From Tetracentron sinense (lineage: Eukaryota > Streptophyta > Magnoliopsida > Trochodendrales > Trochodendraceae): 64,000 bases of DNA. The position numbers were made by a program, and so were the translations under genes. The stretch is taken from the NCBI GenBank assembly GCA_015143295.1, contig CM026565.1, positions 28,962,052 through 29,026,051 on the forward strand. Direction: 5' to 3'. Positions 21,237 through 33,690 of this stretch are shown here, in pieces. The first letter of the stretch is position 1, and each line of letters begins with the position of its first letter. A model generated the notes under the pieces. It searched no databases, was not told the origin of the DNA, and saw only the letters and a list, made by a program, of their open reading frames with translations.

Positions 21237-23284
21237 GAATGGCATGGAGATGATCATTATGCTGTAGAAGAGTCCCGATCCAGTACTTCTTCGATCCATT
21301 ATCATAGTTTGAGATGTCATGGATAGCTAGTGAGGGTCTGGCTTCCTTGGTAATTAACTATAGGTTCAATATGTTTGACTACAACCTCGGTATTAGCCTC
21401 ATGGGATTCTGTCCAGGCCCTCTCCTTCCTAAGCCGCCAAATAGAAGGCCTTGAAGAACATCACGGTACTTGTGTTCCATAGAAAATTGATCATATATAG
21501 AATTCATTTCTGAAACTCATAGAGATTCCTTGGTTTAAGGATAGGGATGAGAAGAAAATTTGACCCATGGATTACTTCAGGGACCTTTAGAACCTTGATA
21601 TTTGGGTGAGTAACTTGTCAGTCTTGCAGATTAGCATGAGCAAACCAAGAATCGGAAAAGAGGATGGTAATACAGCATCATACCTTGGGGACGAGAGGAA
21701 AAATGGTCCTACAATCAAGCTGAGACGAATGAAATTTCATCTTTATAGGAAAAATGAAAGTTAACGCTTGGGTTTCATAAATGAATATGGGAGATAGAAG
21801 GGTCATGCAATGGAGGATTGTTTCCTCTATAAGCTTGAAGCCTTAAACCCCTTTTATTGGAGGAAGGTTTCTATACCTTAAAGAAAGGAGGGAGTGACCG
21901 TTCAAATAATAATTGAGTAAATTAGTACTCATCTATTCATTAATTTTTTTCTAAGTACATTGAATATGTTCTAAAATAAGATGTGGTATTTTAGTCTCTA
22001 AACTCTTTGGAGGAAGGTTTGTAAACGTTAAAGGAATGAGGGAGGAACGAAGAGATGGACAGAGAGTGACGGTCTAAATAATAACTTACCAAAGTTTTAA
22101 ATTGTGTTCAATACTCTAATTAAGATGAGGGTATTTTAGTATTTCTTTTAACTCTCTTGATTGAAAACATATAGACTTGTCAGTTTGCCTTCGAAAAAAC
22201 AAAACGTATAGACTTGAATGTATTACATAGATTAGTAACTATCATTTATTGGAAGGAAGAATGGATTTTTTAAATAAATACCATATTAATAAAGAAAATT
22301 GTAGATATGACATCTTCTTATTGGATGGGAAGGAAATTTGCCACGTAAACAAATATGTGGAGTCAATATGATCAAGATGTGGCATTGACACATGGCATCA
22401 ACTTAAAGAGAGAATCGAGAGATTTGAGGTATGACACGTGACACCAACTAGTATATAGTATTAGTACTAGTAAAAAGCCCGTGCGATGCATAGAAATGTT
22501 AAAATAAAATAAGTATAATTTTAAATCGAAATTGAAAAAAAATGACAATTAAATAATTTTTATTGGTCTGAAGAAAAAAATTAATACATTTATAATCACC
22601 CAATCTAGAATTTCTAAAAGTCAAAAAAGCATACAACATCACAACACTGAATTGCATCTCTCTGTTTTCTTTCACAAAACCAAAAACAAAATTAAAAGAA
22701 TATTAATTCATTCATTTCAATATATATTGATAAATGCTAATTTGTTTCAATAATGTTAGTTTAGACACAAATGATGGCTTTCTTTCTATTTCAATAATGC
22801 AAATCATAGCCCATATGTTATCTTTCAAATTATATGATAACTAACTAACATGACAAAAGAAAAAATAAATGAAATTTTACTATGAGAGAGAATTGCTTTA
22901 TGAATATTTGTAGACATAATTGCCATGTAGAAATTAAATGATTCAAGAAGAATGATAACTTTAAAAAAAAACTTCCTTTCTGTTTGTTACAGAAAATATA
23001 CAAACCTCTCCATTGATTCAAAAAAGAGTTTTGACATTAGCTTCCAGATAAATATCTATCAGATTTAAAAGAAGTAAATATGAACTAAAAGAAACAATTA
23101 TTCAATAACTTAAATATATAATAAATTATCTTTAATTGGAATTGATGGCAACACAAATAGAGGGTGGAATATACCAATTTTCCCCTCAGACGCCTACTAA
23201 ACCAAATCATAAGCAATAGAAATTAAAAAATATAACAATCACAACACAATATATGATCCTCCTAATTATCTCCTTCTTGTGTCA

Positions 23285-23868
23285 TACTTGGTTGTTTATT
23301 CTCCGCCAAATCGGCCTCCTTCCGCAGGCCACTTCAAGCACCACCACCCCAAAACTGTAAACATCATTCATCGTACAGCCCCACTACCGCTCCGGCGTAA
23401 GGTACCCGAGTGTACCAACCACTCGCGTATTCGCGGCTTGCCCGTGCTGGTAAAACTTTGCAAGCTAGCTCGAAGTCACCGAGTCTACATTGCAAATATG
23501 CATCTAGTAAAATGTTGCTGGACTTGATTTCGCGGTGGAGCACTACATGGTCCCAACCATGGTGTAGCTAGGTAGTTCAAGCCCTCTGCAACATCAAAGA
23601 TCCAACGGTTGAGGCTACCATTGGGCATGTAATCGTAGACAAGCATGAGCTCATTGCCTTTCTTGCACCAGCCTCACATTTGGACTAAGTTCTTATGTTG
23701 GAGCCTCCCATGCTTGAGATCTCCACCATGAATTCTCTTAACCCCTTCTTTGAATCATGGTTGGTGCATTTGACTTCTACATCTGTTTTGTTGGCAAACC
23801 TCCTTTATATACTTTGCCGAACCCAATACTTGAGCTCCTAATCTTCGATTTTATCTCTTCTTCTTCAT
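23285..23868 (-). pseudogene. L-type lectin receptor kinase fragment, pseudogene
   Basis: Read on the minus strand in shifting frames: KIED-stop-ELKYW (juxtamembrane), GFGKVYKG (glycine loop), GLREFMVEIS, LQHKNLVQM-stop-GWCKKG, [33 protein letters not shown] (catalytic loop, HRE for HRD), RLGDFELA (DFE for DFG), [13 protein letters not shown] and DVYSFGVVVLEVACGRR. These are the kinase subdomains of plant L-type LecRKs in order. Stops, frameshifts, a deletion before the glycine loop, and the lack of lectin and C-terminal parts make it non-functional. It is intronless, as such genes normally are, and lies inside a candidate Helitron. Confidence 0.85.
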
Positions 23869-24438
23869 CTTCTGCGTTTCACTTTTGCAAAAACCAGTAA
23901 CATATTGAATTGTAACCTCCAAAAATTTAATGAAATAATAACAATAAATTAGGAAATTTAAAATGAATGCTCACAAAATCCTTAAAAGTTAAATCCCTCT
24001 AAAGTTGCCATGTGCCCTTTCTCGTCCGTTTCAAACGGAGGGAATAAAGGATGTTCACATAGCCCTCCCCCTCCTCTCTCAATAATTTCATCAACGGTTA
24101 CAAAATCAAAGGATATGTGGCAATCACAATCTTAAAGTTACTCCAAATGAGAAGGTGATAAGGGAAAGAAAATAAAGAGAATCCATAATTAAGAATAAAA
24201 AGTCAAAAGAAAAGGAAATGCTTCGGTTATAAGAGGGGGTTTTAAGATAAAAAAAACGTAAAGGAGTTGAGGGGTGGGGGATTGTTGCCTCTGTAATGAG
24301 AGGGAAGTTATTGAGAGAACTCTTGTATTTAAGATCATGTGTAGTATAGATACACCCTCTTTAAAAAATCATGGCTTAGTTTTAAATCCTGTTGATGATG
24401 GATTTTATAGTAACACAACCTAAATTGCTATGAACAAA

Positions 24439-24611
24439 TCATTTTGAGCTAGGGAGCTTGACTGCATGAGAGAAATCTCTGATGGCTTGCAAGACAGTAT
24501 CCAGTGTTGTCGATGGCATCTAAACAGCAAGTACATAATCTGAAACCCTAAGAGGAGGCCTAACAGAAATAACTGGTCCATCAATCCTTACATACTTCAG
24601 ATCACCAAAAT
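24439..24611 (-). pseudogene. Captured exon fragment of an unidentified gene
   Basis: Minus strand: a TTTTTGACAG acceptor-like site is followed by 57 codons (FGDLKYVRIDGPVISVRPP ... MPSTTLDTVLQAIRDFSHAV KLPSSK) ending in TGA, broken by one TAG at codon 30. The regular composition and splice acceptor suggest the last exon of a real gene picked up by the Helitron. I do not recognise the family. Confidence 0.4.
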
Positions 24612-25322
24612 CTGTCAAAAACCAAAAAATTGCTTAAAACTCATCTTAGATTAAACAAAACTACCTTAGAAAAATGAAACAAAATAAAACAAAAAGGAAA
24701 CTATTTTCAGTTTGTTGATACAATAGATAGAGGGAGGGAGAGGGGTACTTCTAGAGAGGGCCCTCAGACACATTAGATCAAAGGAGACATGTACAACATC
24801 AACCGGTACCTAAAACGTTTTTAAATAGGAGTCTCTGATATGGCATGGCGCATCAGTTACTCACAATTTTAAAGATAGAGAGGAGGCCAAACGGTGTTCA
24901 ATTCGTTTGAAGATTAAAGGGTAGAGAGATAAAGAGGAGAGAGAGGTGATGTTTCCTTTCCTTTTCTTATTAAGCACACACCCTTCTCATTACTGTCACC
25001 CACAATAGAGAGATAAATAAGTGAGAGGTGGCGTTTCATATTAAGCGCACATGCACCCACTCAGCTCTAGCTCCACCCCTCCCTTTCGTAACTGTCAAAG
25101 GATTTAATAGAGAGATAGAAAATGGGAAGAATAACTTATGATAGGGTTTCTCACATTAAAGAGAAGGTTTTAAGAGAGAGTGTGAGTCCCACCAATTGAA
25201 TTTAAATTGATGATGTGGCCTTACAAATGAAAAGGAGTCCTATGTGGCATCAAGAGAATCGATTAGGTGGCATCCATAGGAGCAAACTAACTGTGTTTTA
25301 GTATAGTAGATAGATAGATAGA

Positions 25323-26382
25323 TTATAAAGCGAAAGCGGATGCCTCCGTTCAAAACGTTGACGAAAAATTTGTGATACCTAAAACACCCTTTAGTCATGT
25401 AATGAATATAAAAGAAAATGTTTGAAATTATTAGAAGGATGGTTATGTCATTTCATCATTCCCCTCTCTCTCCCACGTCCCAATCAATGTCCTTCATTTC
25501 ATCACTTATCCATCTCTCCCAACGTCCTTCTCAATCTCTCTATCATTTCATCCCCACTCTCTCTCCTTTCTTTACCCTCCCTCTCTCTCACGTGCAAAAG
25601 TGGGCCCACTAAGTCCTTGTTTTTTTTAGTCGTATCCTTCTCCGTTTGTAACCGGTTTTGCCAAAACCGGTTATGCCACTAAGGTGGCCACATGCCCCTT
25701 TTGACACCTCTTAATTATAATAAAAAAATTATGTTAACTGTGGTTAAAATTTACCAAATCTTAGGATTAATTTTTTTAAAATATTTTTTCTAAAAACCAA
25801 AGATAGGTGGGTGAACCCTAAGGATAGGTGAATCTTAACCATAGTTAAGGGGTGTAAAATGGAACATGTGGTGACCACATGGGCATAACCGGTTTTTGGC
25901 AGTCATAGGTCCACTAAGTCTTCTTACTCTGCTCTTTTTTGAGATTGGATCACAGTCAAATGTGATTGAAATCTATCCGAGTTCAATCGTACCAATAAGT
26001 CAACATGTGTCCCTAACCTTTATTTATTATAGTTAGAAGGTGAAAAAAAAATTGTAAAAGGTTAGTGAATCTTAACCACATTTAACAGACTAACAGTTTT
26101 TAAAGAAGAAAGTCTCGCCAATGCCCCGCCCACCCCCTTTCTTTGCTATACCCAAAGCGTCCCTACATCTTTTTGAGTCTCAAAATGTCCCTACGTCATA
26201 TTTTTATAACCAACATGTCTTTCACAATTTTTTTCCTAGGGGATATCCAAAATGTCCCTTAAGTTTCTATACCCAAAATATTCCTTAATTTTTTTTTTCA
26301 AATGCCCTTACTGGGTCCTTCTTCCCAATCTCTCTCCCCTTCCCCTCTCTCTCTCACGTGCATCACACGTGCTGCCCACTAG
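25323..26382 (+). mobile_element. Candidate Helitron, about 1.06 kb
   Basis: The 3' end is TCACGTGCATCACACGTGC hairpin sequence then CCCACTAG, followed by T. The 5' part (TATAAAGCG ... GTTCAAAACGTTGA) resembles the starts near 50010 and 52562. The block CTATACCCAAAGCGTCCC to CCCTCTCTCTCTCACGTGC is also shared with those two. It abuts the opposite-strand Helitron at 22467-25322. A MULE-type MITE is nested at about 25640-25900. Confidence 0.5.
25640..25900. mobile_element. MULE-type fold-back MITE, degraded
   Basis: Inverted arms TTTGTAACCGGTTTTGCC ... GGCATAACCGGTTTTTGGC, with the family core CTTAACCATAGTTAAGGGG and paired GTGGCCACATG/ACATGTGGTGACC. No clean 9-bp duplication seen. Confidence 0.5.
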
Positions 26383-26650
26383 TTTATCATAATAGAATTT
26401 ATTGCAGTTTTATAACATTTGTCAAAAATTTAAGCATTTTTTTAGAAGTAGAGATTTTGCCCGCCCTAATTAATTTTTTTAAGGAATTAACTCTCTTTTT
26501 TAGCTCTAAAATTTAGATGTCTGACTAAAAAATATGTCAAAATTTTTTAGAATATTTTTACCCTTGCTATTTCGTAAAATCTATTTTATCCTAACTTCCC
26601 CTAAACTATCTAATTGTGGGAAGGGAGGACCCTTAATCTTAAATATCCGT

Positions 26651-26996
26651 CGTCAAACTGTTTGGGTGATCGGATCCTCGTTCAACTGATTTAGCAATAA
26701 AAGGTTTATCGAACCACCTGGGTGACCGGTTCTCGGTTTGACCAGTTTAACAATAAAAGGTTTCCGTTTATCTAAAATTTTCATAACTGGATCGGTCGTC
26801 GAACCACCTGGGTGACCGGTTCTCAGTTCAACCTGTTTATCAATAAAAGGTTTATCCAATATTTTCATAATTGATTGGATCAGCCATCAACCTGTTGTGG
26901 TGGCCGATATTTATTTATCCAATATTTATTTATATTTAACCAATTTTTCCTATTTATATCATCGGTTCTCTGGTTGAACCAACCAGTTCTTTTGGT
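26651..26996. repeat. Irregular tandem repeat of GAACCACCTGGGTGACCGG units
   Basis: Three related units (from 26651, 26709 and 26801) share GTTTGGGTGAyCGG / CCACCTGGGTGACCGG and end CAATAAAAGGTTTATC, followed by words around GGTTGAACCAACC and a GGTTCCATGTTTTAAG end. It resembles the iterated-word elements, here built on CCGGTT/GGTTCAACC, but no duplication was found. Confidence 0.45.
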
Positions 26997-27063
26997 TCCA
27001 TGTTTTAAGAACAATTTTTAAAACTGCCCAATTTTGTTGGTTTTGGAGATCCGTTTACTAGCC

Positions 27064-27283
27064 AATTCCCTTTTTTTTTTTTCTTGATAACGAGGGTATC
27101 CAAGCCTCTTACAGCACCCGACTAAATCCTCCATATAAGTGCAAAACCCCCAATCCATACGCACCAAGAAAGAAGAGATAAATCCTAAAGTTGGCCAACA
27201 AGGGGAAGGAATCGAACTCGAGACCTCCACTTCTTGAGGCGTGGTCCTAGCTAGCAGCAACGACCTTGTTTGTTAAGGTTCGA
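27064..27283 (-). mobile_element. Probable tRNA-derived SINE
   Basis: On the minus strand a head with GTTGCTGCTAGCTAGGACC (box A-like) and GGTCTCGAGTTCGATTCC (box B-like) leads to an A tail (T run at 27070-27082 on the plus strand). Duplication not resolved. Confidence 0.55.
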
Positions 27284-28195
27284 CTTTCAACAATAATGAT
27301 TTTACCATACTATTATTATTTTAGTAGAGAAATATTTAAAGAATTTTATTTAACCATCAAAATCAAGAAAACTAGTAGAACATATTTTTGGAGATTTTTT
27401 TAGTGCATATTATATTCATAGTGAGATCAATCATAGCCAATTATAGGAGATTTTCTCAGTGCATATTATATTCACAGTGAGATCAGATCATAGCTAAGTA
27501 CGATTCACATGTGTCATGATTTGACTGGAGAGTAAAAAAATGAAAAGTGAAAATTTTTAAATTCAAAATTTTTCCTCCAACCATATCACGATAGATATGC
27601 AATTTAACTCTCCTGAGTTGAATTGCAATTGGCTCTAACCTGATCTCATTCATAGTAGAGTTTCCAAACGACCCTACCCACGCAATTGATAGTTTGGGAA
27701 GTTTGGATGGTAGAGATCATTCAGTGTTTTCAGCTAAAGAATTCTTCTACATGTATGATATATAATAGCTCTATACTTACACAGTATGGATTGAGGTATA
27801 CATTCAAAATTATAATCATGAGAAGGATTTGAAAAAAAAAAAAAAAAACTTTAAATAGGTAATTTGGGAGTACCGGTAGACTAATTCTTTAATTATATAT
27901 TGAAGTGGACCCTACTATTAAATTCACCTAATCAATATTGGCTTTACTAATTAAGGATGTTGAGTGATGACCTATATAACCCCGCTTGCTCATAGCCTCT
28001 GCTTTGCGAGAGGTTTCGGAATCTAATCCCACCGGGTGATGAGTAGCAAGCAATCCACTCTCCACTACTAACTCGAACATATATTATCACACTAGTTAGG
28101 GTTGCGGCCTAGCTGTATATCTAAAGCAAAAAAAAGGTCCAGGTATTAATCAATTGATGCAAGAGACAATTTTCTTCTAAAGGAAAGTGTTAGAT

Positions 28196-30450
28196 GTAAC
28201 GACCCCAAAACCCCACTTGGTCATAATGGGACTTTAGGTCCGTCAAATTACTTATCTCTACTTAACCTCCGTAGCAATAAGGCAAAACTAAAAGATAATT
28301 CTCCCAAAATAGTAACTATAAAATTTCTTTCCATAAAAACATCACATCCGATATATCATAAAACAATAATAATCAAAATCCACAAACATAAACTAAAGCA
28401 ACATCTACTAAAAGTCTCAAGTCTATTATAAGTTCTCACTCAATAAAATTGAAATTGAAATGAAACTAGTAATACGGGAACCGTTCAAGATCCCAGGCTC
28501 CATCAACCGGAATATCACCTTCTTCTACTTCCTCAATATACTCCTCTTCCACCCAAGAAGTAGTTATCTGATCTTGCGCTACACCTAAACGACAATAATG
28601 GATCGACTAAGCATTGAATACCCAGCGGATATCTAAACTAACCAACAATGGCACATGTATAAATCAAATATCCAAATCATACAACAATTTTAAAGTCCAT
28701 AGCAGTTTAATATAATATGAACATAATCAAAGTGTGACTCTTGGACTTGTATTATGAATGTCATGCATGTTTGTTTTCCCATAAAAATAGTCATCGAGGT
28801 CTTTGTATTTAGATTCATGGAAGTGCATCGATAAAAGCGTAAGCCCCTAAAGCTCTTAGATACCAAATGTCCACGATAATTATCTAGGACTTGAAATCTT
28901 ATCCATGGAGAACATCAATGATTACCGGAGCTACTTACAATTCAGGATCCTTGTAAAATCATGCAGTGTCTTTGTCCTTATATTCGTATTTCAGTATTCA
29001 GAGTCATTGTACTTGTACTTCAGTGTTCAGAGTCCTTGTACTTGTATTTTAGTATTCAGTGTCCTTGTACTTGTATTTCAGTATTTAGTGTCCATGCAAT
29101 ATCAGTGTCATGCTTGTGTACACGTGAGACTTGTAATCTACCACACATGTGAACTTGTGTTTAAGTGTTGTGATTAGTATCCGAGCTCGGTTTTCACCTA
29201 GATTGCGGTCTTCTGTCAAAAAATTCTGCTAGGTTATATCTCCCTACTTAGAAAATTCCCGACATGGAAGACTTCCTCTAAGCACTGGTCTACCTGAATA
29301 TCAATCACCATGCAACATGAATAAGCATAATTTTATCATAACATATTTCATATCTTGTCATGTTCATACTAACATTGCTAACATTATTACTAGGCATAAT
29401 TCATCATAGCATATCTTATCGTACTCATACAAACCTTCCAATATCATTATTTTCATACTTAGTGTTCCTAGGCATTTCAACAAACACCTACCATGCGTTA
29501 GTTATGTATACAATGTTCTTCTCATTTTCACATTCCATAACCATATCCATCCATAACCACATTCACACGTTCATCATCCGCTTCTCCATTTTAACTCATC
29601 CTCCATCATTTCCATACATCCATAATCCATAATCCATAACAAAATTTATAGTTCAATTTAAGCAACTAACATAAGAATTCATCCATATCCTTATTTAAAC
29701 ATGTAATTTCTTCACTAATTTATCATTTATCATACTAAAGTAATAATCATAATAATACAAGAGTTAGACTAGATATGATATCAACTTCAATTCATATTTC
29801 AATTCCTTAATTTATGCATATTCATGTAAATCTCTAGATAATTCATACATATTCTTATTTAAACATGCAAAACATCTTAATAGGGTTAATTAGAATGGAT
29901 ATCGACCTTAGAGATCCTTCCCTTATATCCAAATCGCTAATGTAGGCAACGAATTACCACGCTTTATTAGATTTGGGTTGCATCAACTTTAGTGCTCCAG
30001 TGCCACACCCTATCAAATGAGGTGTATTGATACTTTCATCATACTCAAATTATATGATGAAGTGTTTTCATTACGGTGTGCGCGTTTTATACCTAAGCCA
30101 ATAGAATGGGTGTACCTATCACTTAGTACACCAACATTGTACAAAACCCTAGAGGTGAGTGTCTAGCGATCACACCCACCTTCCATTATCTCTACACGAT
30201 TTGAACTTTGAAGCTTTATGAGGATAAAACTTAGGATATGTTATGTTACTTTCTTTTGAGACTTACAATAACACATGTTTTTATCAATAAAATAAAGAAA
30301 GTAAGTTTAAAAGAAAGTGATGATAGCATTGCCTTAAAGCATGCTTATCATTATCCACCACTCTATCTCTCCATTCACCACCCACCACCTAGTCATCCAC
30401 ACTTACGTTTCTCTCAATCCTTATCTAAATCTAAGAATTCAAAATTCAAG
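28196..30450. other. Repeat-derived intergenic region, possible LTR start at 28196
   Basis: TGTAACGACCCCAAAACCCC at 28196 resembles the 5' end of some plant gypsy LTRs, but no CA end with a matching duplication was found. The rest is AT-rich with CATA/ATCC runs and no supportable gene. Confidence 0.3.
28985..29093. repeat. 29-bp minisatellite
   Basis: About 3.7 copies of a 29-bp unit resembling TGTACTTCAGTGTTCAGAGT plus CCTTGTACT (unit starts 29014, 29043, 29072). The 90- and 63-codon open frames across it arise from the repeat. Confidence 0.75.
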
Positions 30451-31773
30451 AGAAAAGGGAGATAAGGTTGACACGGTTTGGGTGAACAAAAGAGGAGGAC
30501 GGCACAAAGAAAGAGGGAGGACTAGTCTCTGGCAGTTTTTGGTGGCCTGCACAGGGACAAGGAGAAGAAGGGACTCTCTCTATTTTCTTCTTTTTCGGTG
30601 GCTCCATAACAAAAAGAAGCCGCAAATAGAGAAGATAGCATAAGAAAAATAAATAAAAGAGTCGGTTCTTTCGCATAGAGGAGAACGCAAGGTGTGGAGG
30701 TTCAGTTTCAAGGAGCTTGAACCAATCAGAGCAATCCATTCTTCCCAAAAAGAGTCTGTGATTAGTGAAGATGTAGAATCTCTAACTTCATTCACCACTT
30801 TATTAAGTCTGGCCCAAAGCCAATATTGATATTGGAAGCCCAAATCTACATAGATCTCATGATAGTTGGGCATATAATACAGTAAGTATCCATCATTGTG
30901 CATGGTCTCCAAAAGTCCACGTACATGACTGCAAGCAAAGGGGAATGTCAACCAGTGTAAGAGGCCCACCACTCTTGTCAATGGTTCACGGTTTTAAGGA
31001 CATCCTTCCTCTCTCTGGCGTGTCACCAGCGGTAAGTGATTCCACCATACATGCGATTGTCACAACCCAATTGGAGAAGGGTGCATCAACCATAATACTC
31101 ATCTACACCATTGACTACTTCATCTCGTGAGACCTACGACAAAGAACAAAAGGGCATTCCAATTGTGCCCAACAACTCCTCCCATCTCCGAACCAGTGAT
31201 ACACCCTCAAACATGGGTGAGGCGGTCTCCGTGAATCACATAAAGAATACAGTCTATCTTCATCAGAAGTGGTAACAATCCCAATAATTTGGGACCGACC
31301 TTTGGGCAAGACCATGTAATGGACCGGCCTAAGGGCTAGACCACGAATATTTGGACCCTCAAATAAGGGACCAATGCAATGGCCAGACCCTTCGGGTCCG
31401 ACCGCACAGTGGGACTATCCTTCGGGACGAATTTTACATGGGCCTAGCCTTCGGGTTGGGCTTTATATGAGCATGCCTTGATCAAAAGCACTAAGGTATC
31501 ATTTTTACCCCATCAACTAAGGGAGGCCAAAGAAATGGAGAGTGCACACCAAGCAGGGTGGCTTCACTTCTTTACGAACAGGTTAGCCCAAAAGGCAGAC
31601 CTATGTCACCAGGCACCCTGAAAATGGAGCCTATAATTGGGATCAGTCGAAAGGCCAGACTCAACCTTCAATAAAGCTCATATAGGAGACGCCGAAATGG
31701 CTAGCCCTCGGGCATGCTGATGAGGGCCCATAGTCCAAGTTGGCTATGAGAACTCCCCCTTTGTAAAATCCAC

Positions 31774-32220
31774 AAAAGGGGGAGGTGTTGCCCAATTTTC
31801 TACAGGATATATGGGTCGCTCTAGATGCAACAAACTCATGAGTCGAATCAAATGCACCAAATTCAACCGACCCTATAGGTCACCCCAAATTCAATTGATC
31901 CTACGGGTCACCCCAAATGCAACTGATCCTGCTGGTCGTTCCAGAAGCAACTGACCCTACGGGTCGCACAAGAAACTCCCAGAATACAAGAACGGACTTG
32001 AAAAAGAAAAATACAAAGCAGAGAGCCTAAAAAGCAGGAAAAAAGCAACCAATGAGGAAGAAGAAAGATCTCCCACCAATGGAGAACATCAAGTGAACCC
32101 CCAATATGGTCACCTTTCTTTCTTTTCTTTCTTTTGGTGTAAAGACCTGTATGAGGTATCCTGTAACGCCTACATGTGATCTAGGCAACCTTATTGAATA
32201 AATAAATATTTTATTCAAAT
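31774..32220 (+). mobile_element. Polypurine tract and start of an LTR fragment
   Basis: AAAAGGGGGAGG (31774-31785) is directly followed by TGTTGCCCAATTTTC, the layout of a polypurine tract and 3' LTR. The upstream 31300-31740 stretch, with repeated CTTCGGG..GACC words, would be untranslated internal sequence. The LTR's right end and a 5' LTR were not found. Confidence 0.4.
31864..31975. repeat. 28-bp tandem repeat
   Basis: Four 28-bp units from 31864, 31892, 31920 and 31948, each CAAyyGAyCCTrCGGGTC then about 10 variable bases. It lies inside the LTR-like fragment. Confidence 0.75.
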
Positions 32221-32289
32221 ATTTGTTCTTTTTTATTCTTCTTCTTAATCAAAGGTTCTTCTTCAAATCGGGAAGGTAATTAACAGTCT

Positions 32290-32900
32290 GGGTTTACTCA
32301 GATTAGAATGATAGTCCTCCACACAAAATAATAAACTTCATACAACAATTGAAGCGATTTGACACACAGACGAAATAAAGCATTACAACTAGATGAAGCT
32401 CCTTCAAGTTTTGGGGTTAATCTCCAAGCTAATCTTCTCCAAGTAACTTCCTTCTCCTCCAAAACAAATCCTCTTGAAACCTTAGGTTTTCCCCCAAATC
32501 TCTTCCAAATTAGGTTAGAAACTCTTTAAAGCCTAAAACTCTCGAATTAGGAGTGCTATTTATAGCCTAGAGGTTTAAAACTCTCATTTCCATAACTTTT
32601 AAAAAACCTGAATCATGAATTATGATCGATCGTCATATTGGGCGATCGATCGCCGTATCCGCTACGATCGATCGTCGAAGAAACAGAAGCTTACCTAGAT
32701 TTTCTGGTTAAGGACGATCGATCATCACGTTAGTGAGATCGATTGTCACACAAAACAGTGACTTACTTAGGTTTCAAGTTCTGGGCGATCAATCGTCGGC
32801 TCACTTGCGATCGATCGTCAGCTCCGATTTTTTACCCTATTAACACTTAAACCATTTAACCCGTACTACACCTCATAGATATAATTAAATATGTATAAAA
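32290..32900 (-). mobile_element. LTR-like fragment with GATCGATCG motifs
   Basis: The minus strand has a promoter-like GGCTATAAATAGCACTCC (near 32570) preceded (32630-32815) by several imperfect CGATCGATCG motifs. The same motif occurs upstream of a CTATAAAATGAGAG box in the LTR-like block at 61130-61330, supporting an LTR U3 origin. Boundaries are not resolved. Confidence 0.4.
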
Positions 32901-33377
32901 ACATGACAAAAGACTAAATTACTTTTATTACCTCTATTAAAGGCATGAAAGAAGATTCAAGTCTCTACACTAGATACACTAGATGTAATCACGTACAATT
33001 AAAATCAACCCATGAACATGATACCTACATTTGCTTTCCCAAGTTATTTGTGCAACTGTTAAAGCAATAATCAAGCATGTGTGCTTAAGTAGCAAGAAGG
33101 GTTTTAGACCTACATGCAGATTTCAAAAAATTTACCTACTCCCTATGGGTGCAACATCACTTGTTGCTACCCCTTCAACAAATTAAGAAAACAATATTTT
33201 TTTTCAAAGAGAAAGTTATGGTATTTTCTAAAGGTAACCAAGAAAAGTAACAACACATGTTGTCGCAACCATAGTGAGTAAAATATTGCACGGGGGCTAG
33301 CAAGGAAATATGGGTGTCAATCTTTTGTGGCCATTTGATTTGTAAGCGATTTACAGGTAACATTTTCGCTATTATAA

Positions 33378-33690
33378 GAGAATTCCTAGCAGCCTCACAA
33401 ATTTTACTCACCAAAATAGCCAAAACTCACATTATTTTATTATTTGTGTGGGACCACAATAGTACAAATAGAGAGAAAAACCTTTATTTTATTATTTGTG
33501 TGGGACCACAATAAAGGAAGGGAGAGAAATATTTAGCTTTGGTGAGTGTATAGTACTCTCCAAGTTTAGTGAGTATTGTACACTCACCAAACCGAAATGG
33601 TTATTTTGAAGAGGCTGGTGGAGATTGGAGATCCTTTTAAAGCATATTTTAGTACTTTGGGTTATTTTGGTGAGGCTGCTAGAAATGCTC
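33378..33690. mobile_element. Tourist-like MITE (GAGCATTCCTAGCAGCCTCA family)
   Basis: TAA at 33375-33377 and 33691-33693 flank inverted ends GAGAATTCCTAGCAGCCTCA and, inverted, GAGCATTTCTAGCAGCCTCA. Internal duplicated TATTTGTGTGGGACCACAAT. The 3-bp TAA duplication fits PIF/Harbinger. Two more copies lie at 43655 and 44677. Confidence 0.7.

Larger units (their letters stand above)
22467..25322 (-). mobile_element. Candidate non-autonomous Helitron (2.86 kb) with captured gene fragments
   Basis: On the minus strand it starts TCTATCTATCTATCTACT at 25322 (after an A) and ends GCATCGCACGGGCTTTTT..CTAG at 22467 (before a T). TC start, CTAG end and A/T insertion fit Helitron rules. It contains a decayed lectin-receptor-kinase fragment (23285-23868) and another exon-like fragment (24439-24611), both in the Helitron's own orientation. 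No Rep/helicase coding is present. The terminal hairpin is weak, so the boundaries are probable rather than proven. Confidence 0.6.

Noticed and set aside
29360-29632. 90-codon frame rich in Ser/His/Ile with membrane-like runs
   Set aside because: Produced by CATA/ATCC-type low-complexity sequence; no start context or homologue recognised.
30580-30981. 133-codon minus-strand open frame
   Set aside because: No recognisable domain, irregular composition, and located in a repeat-rich interval; kept as chance.
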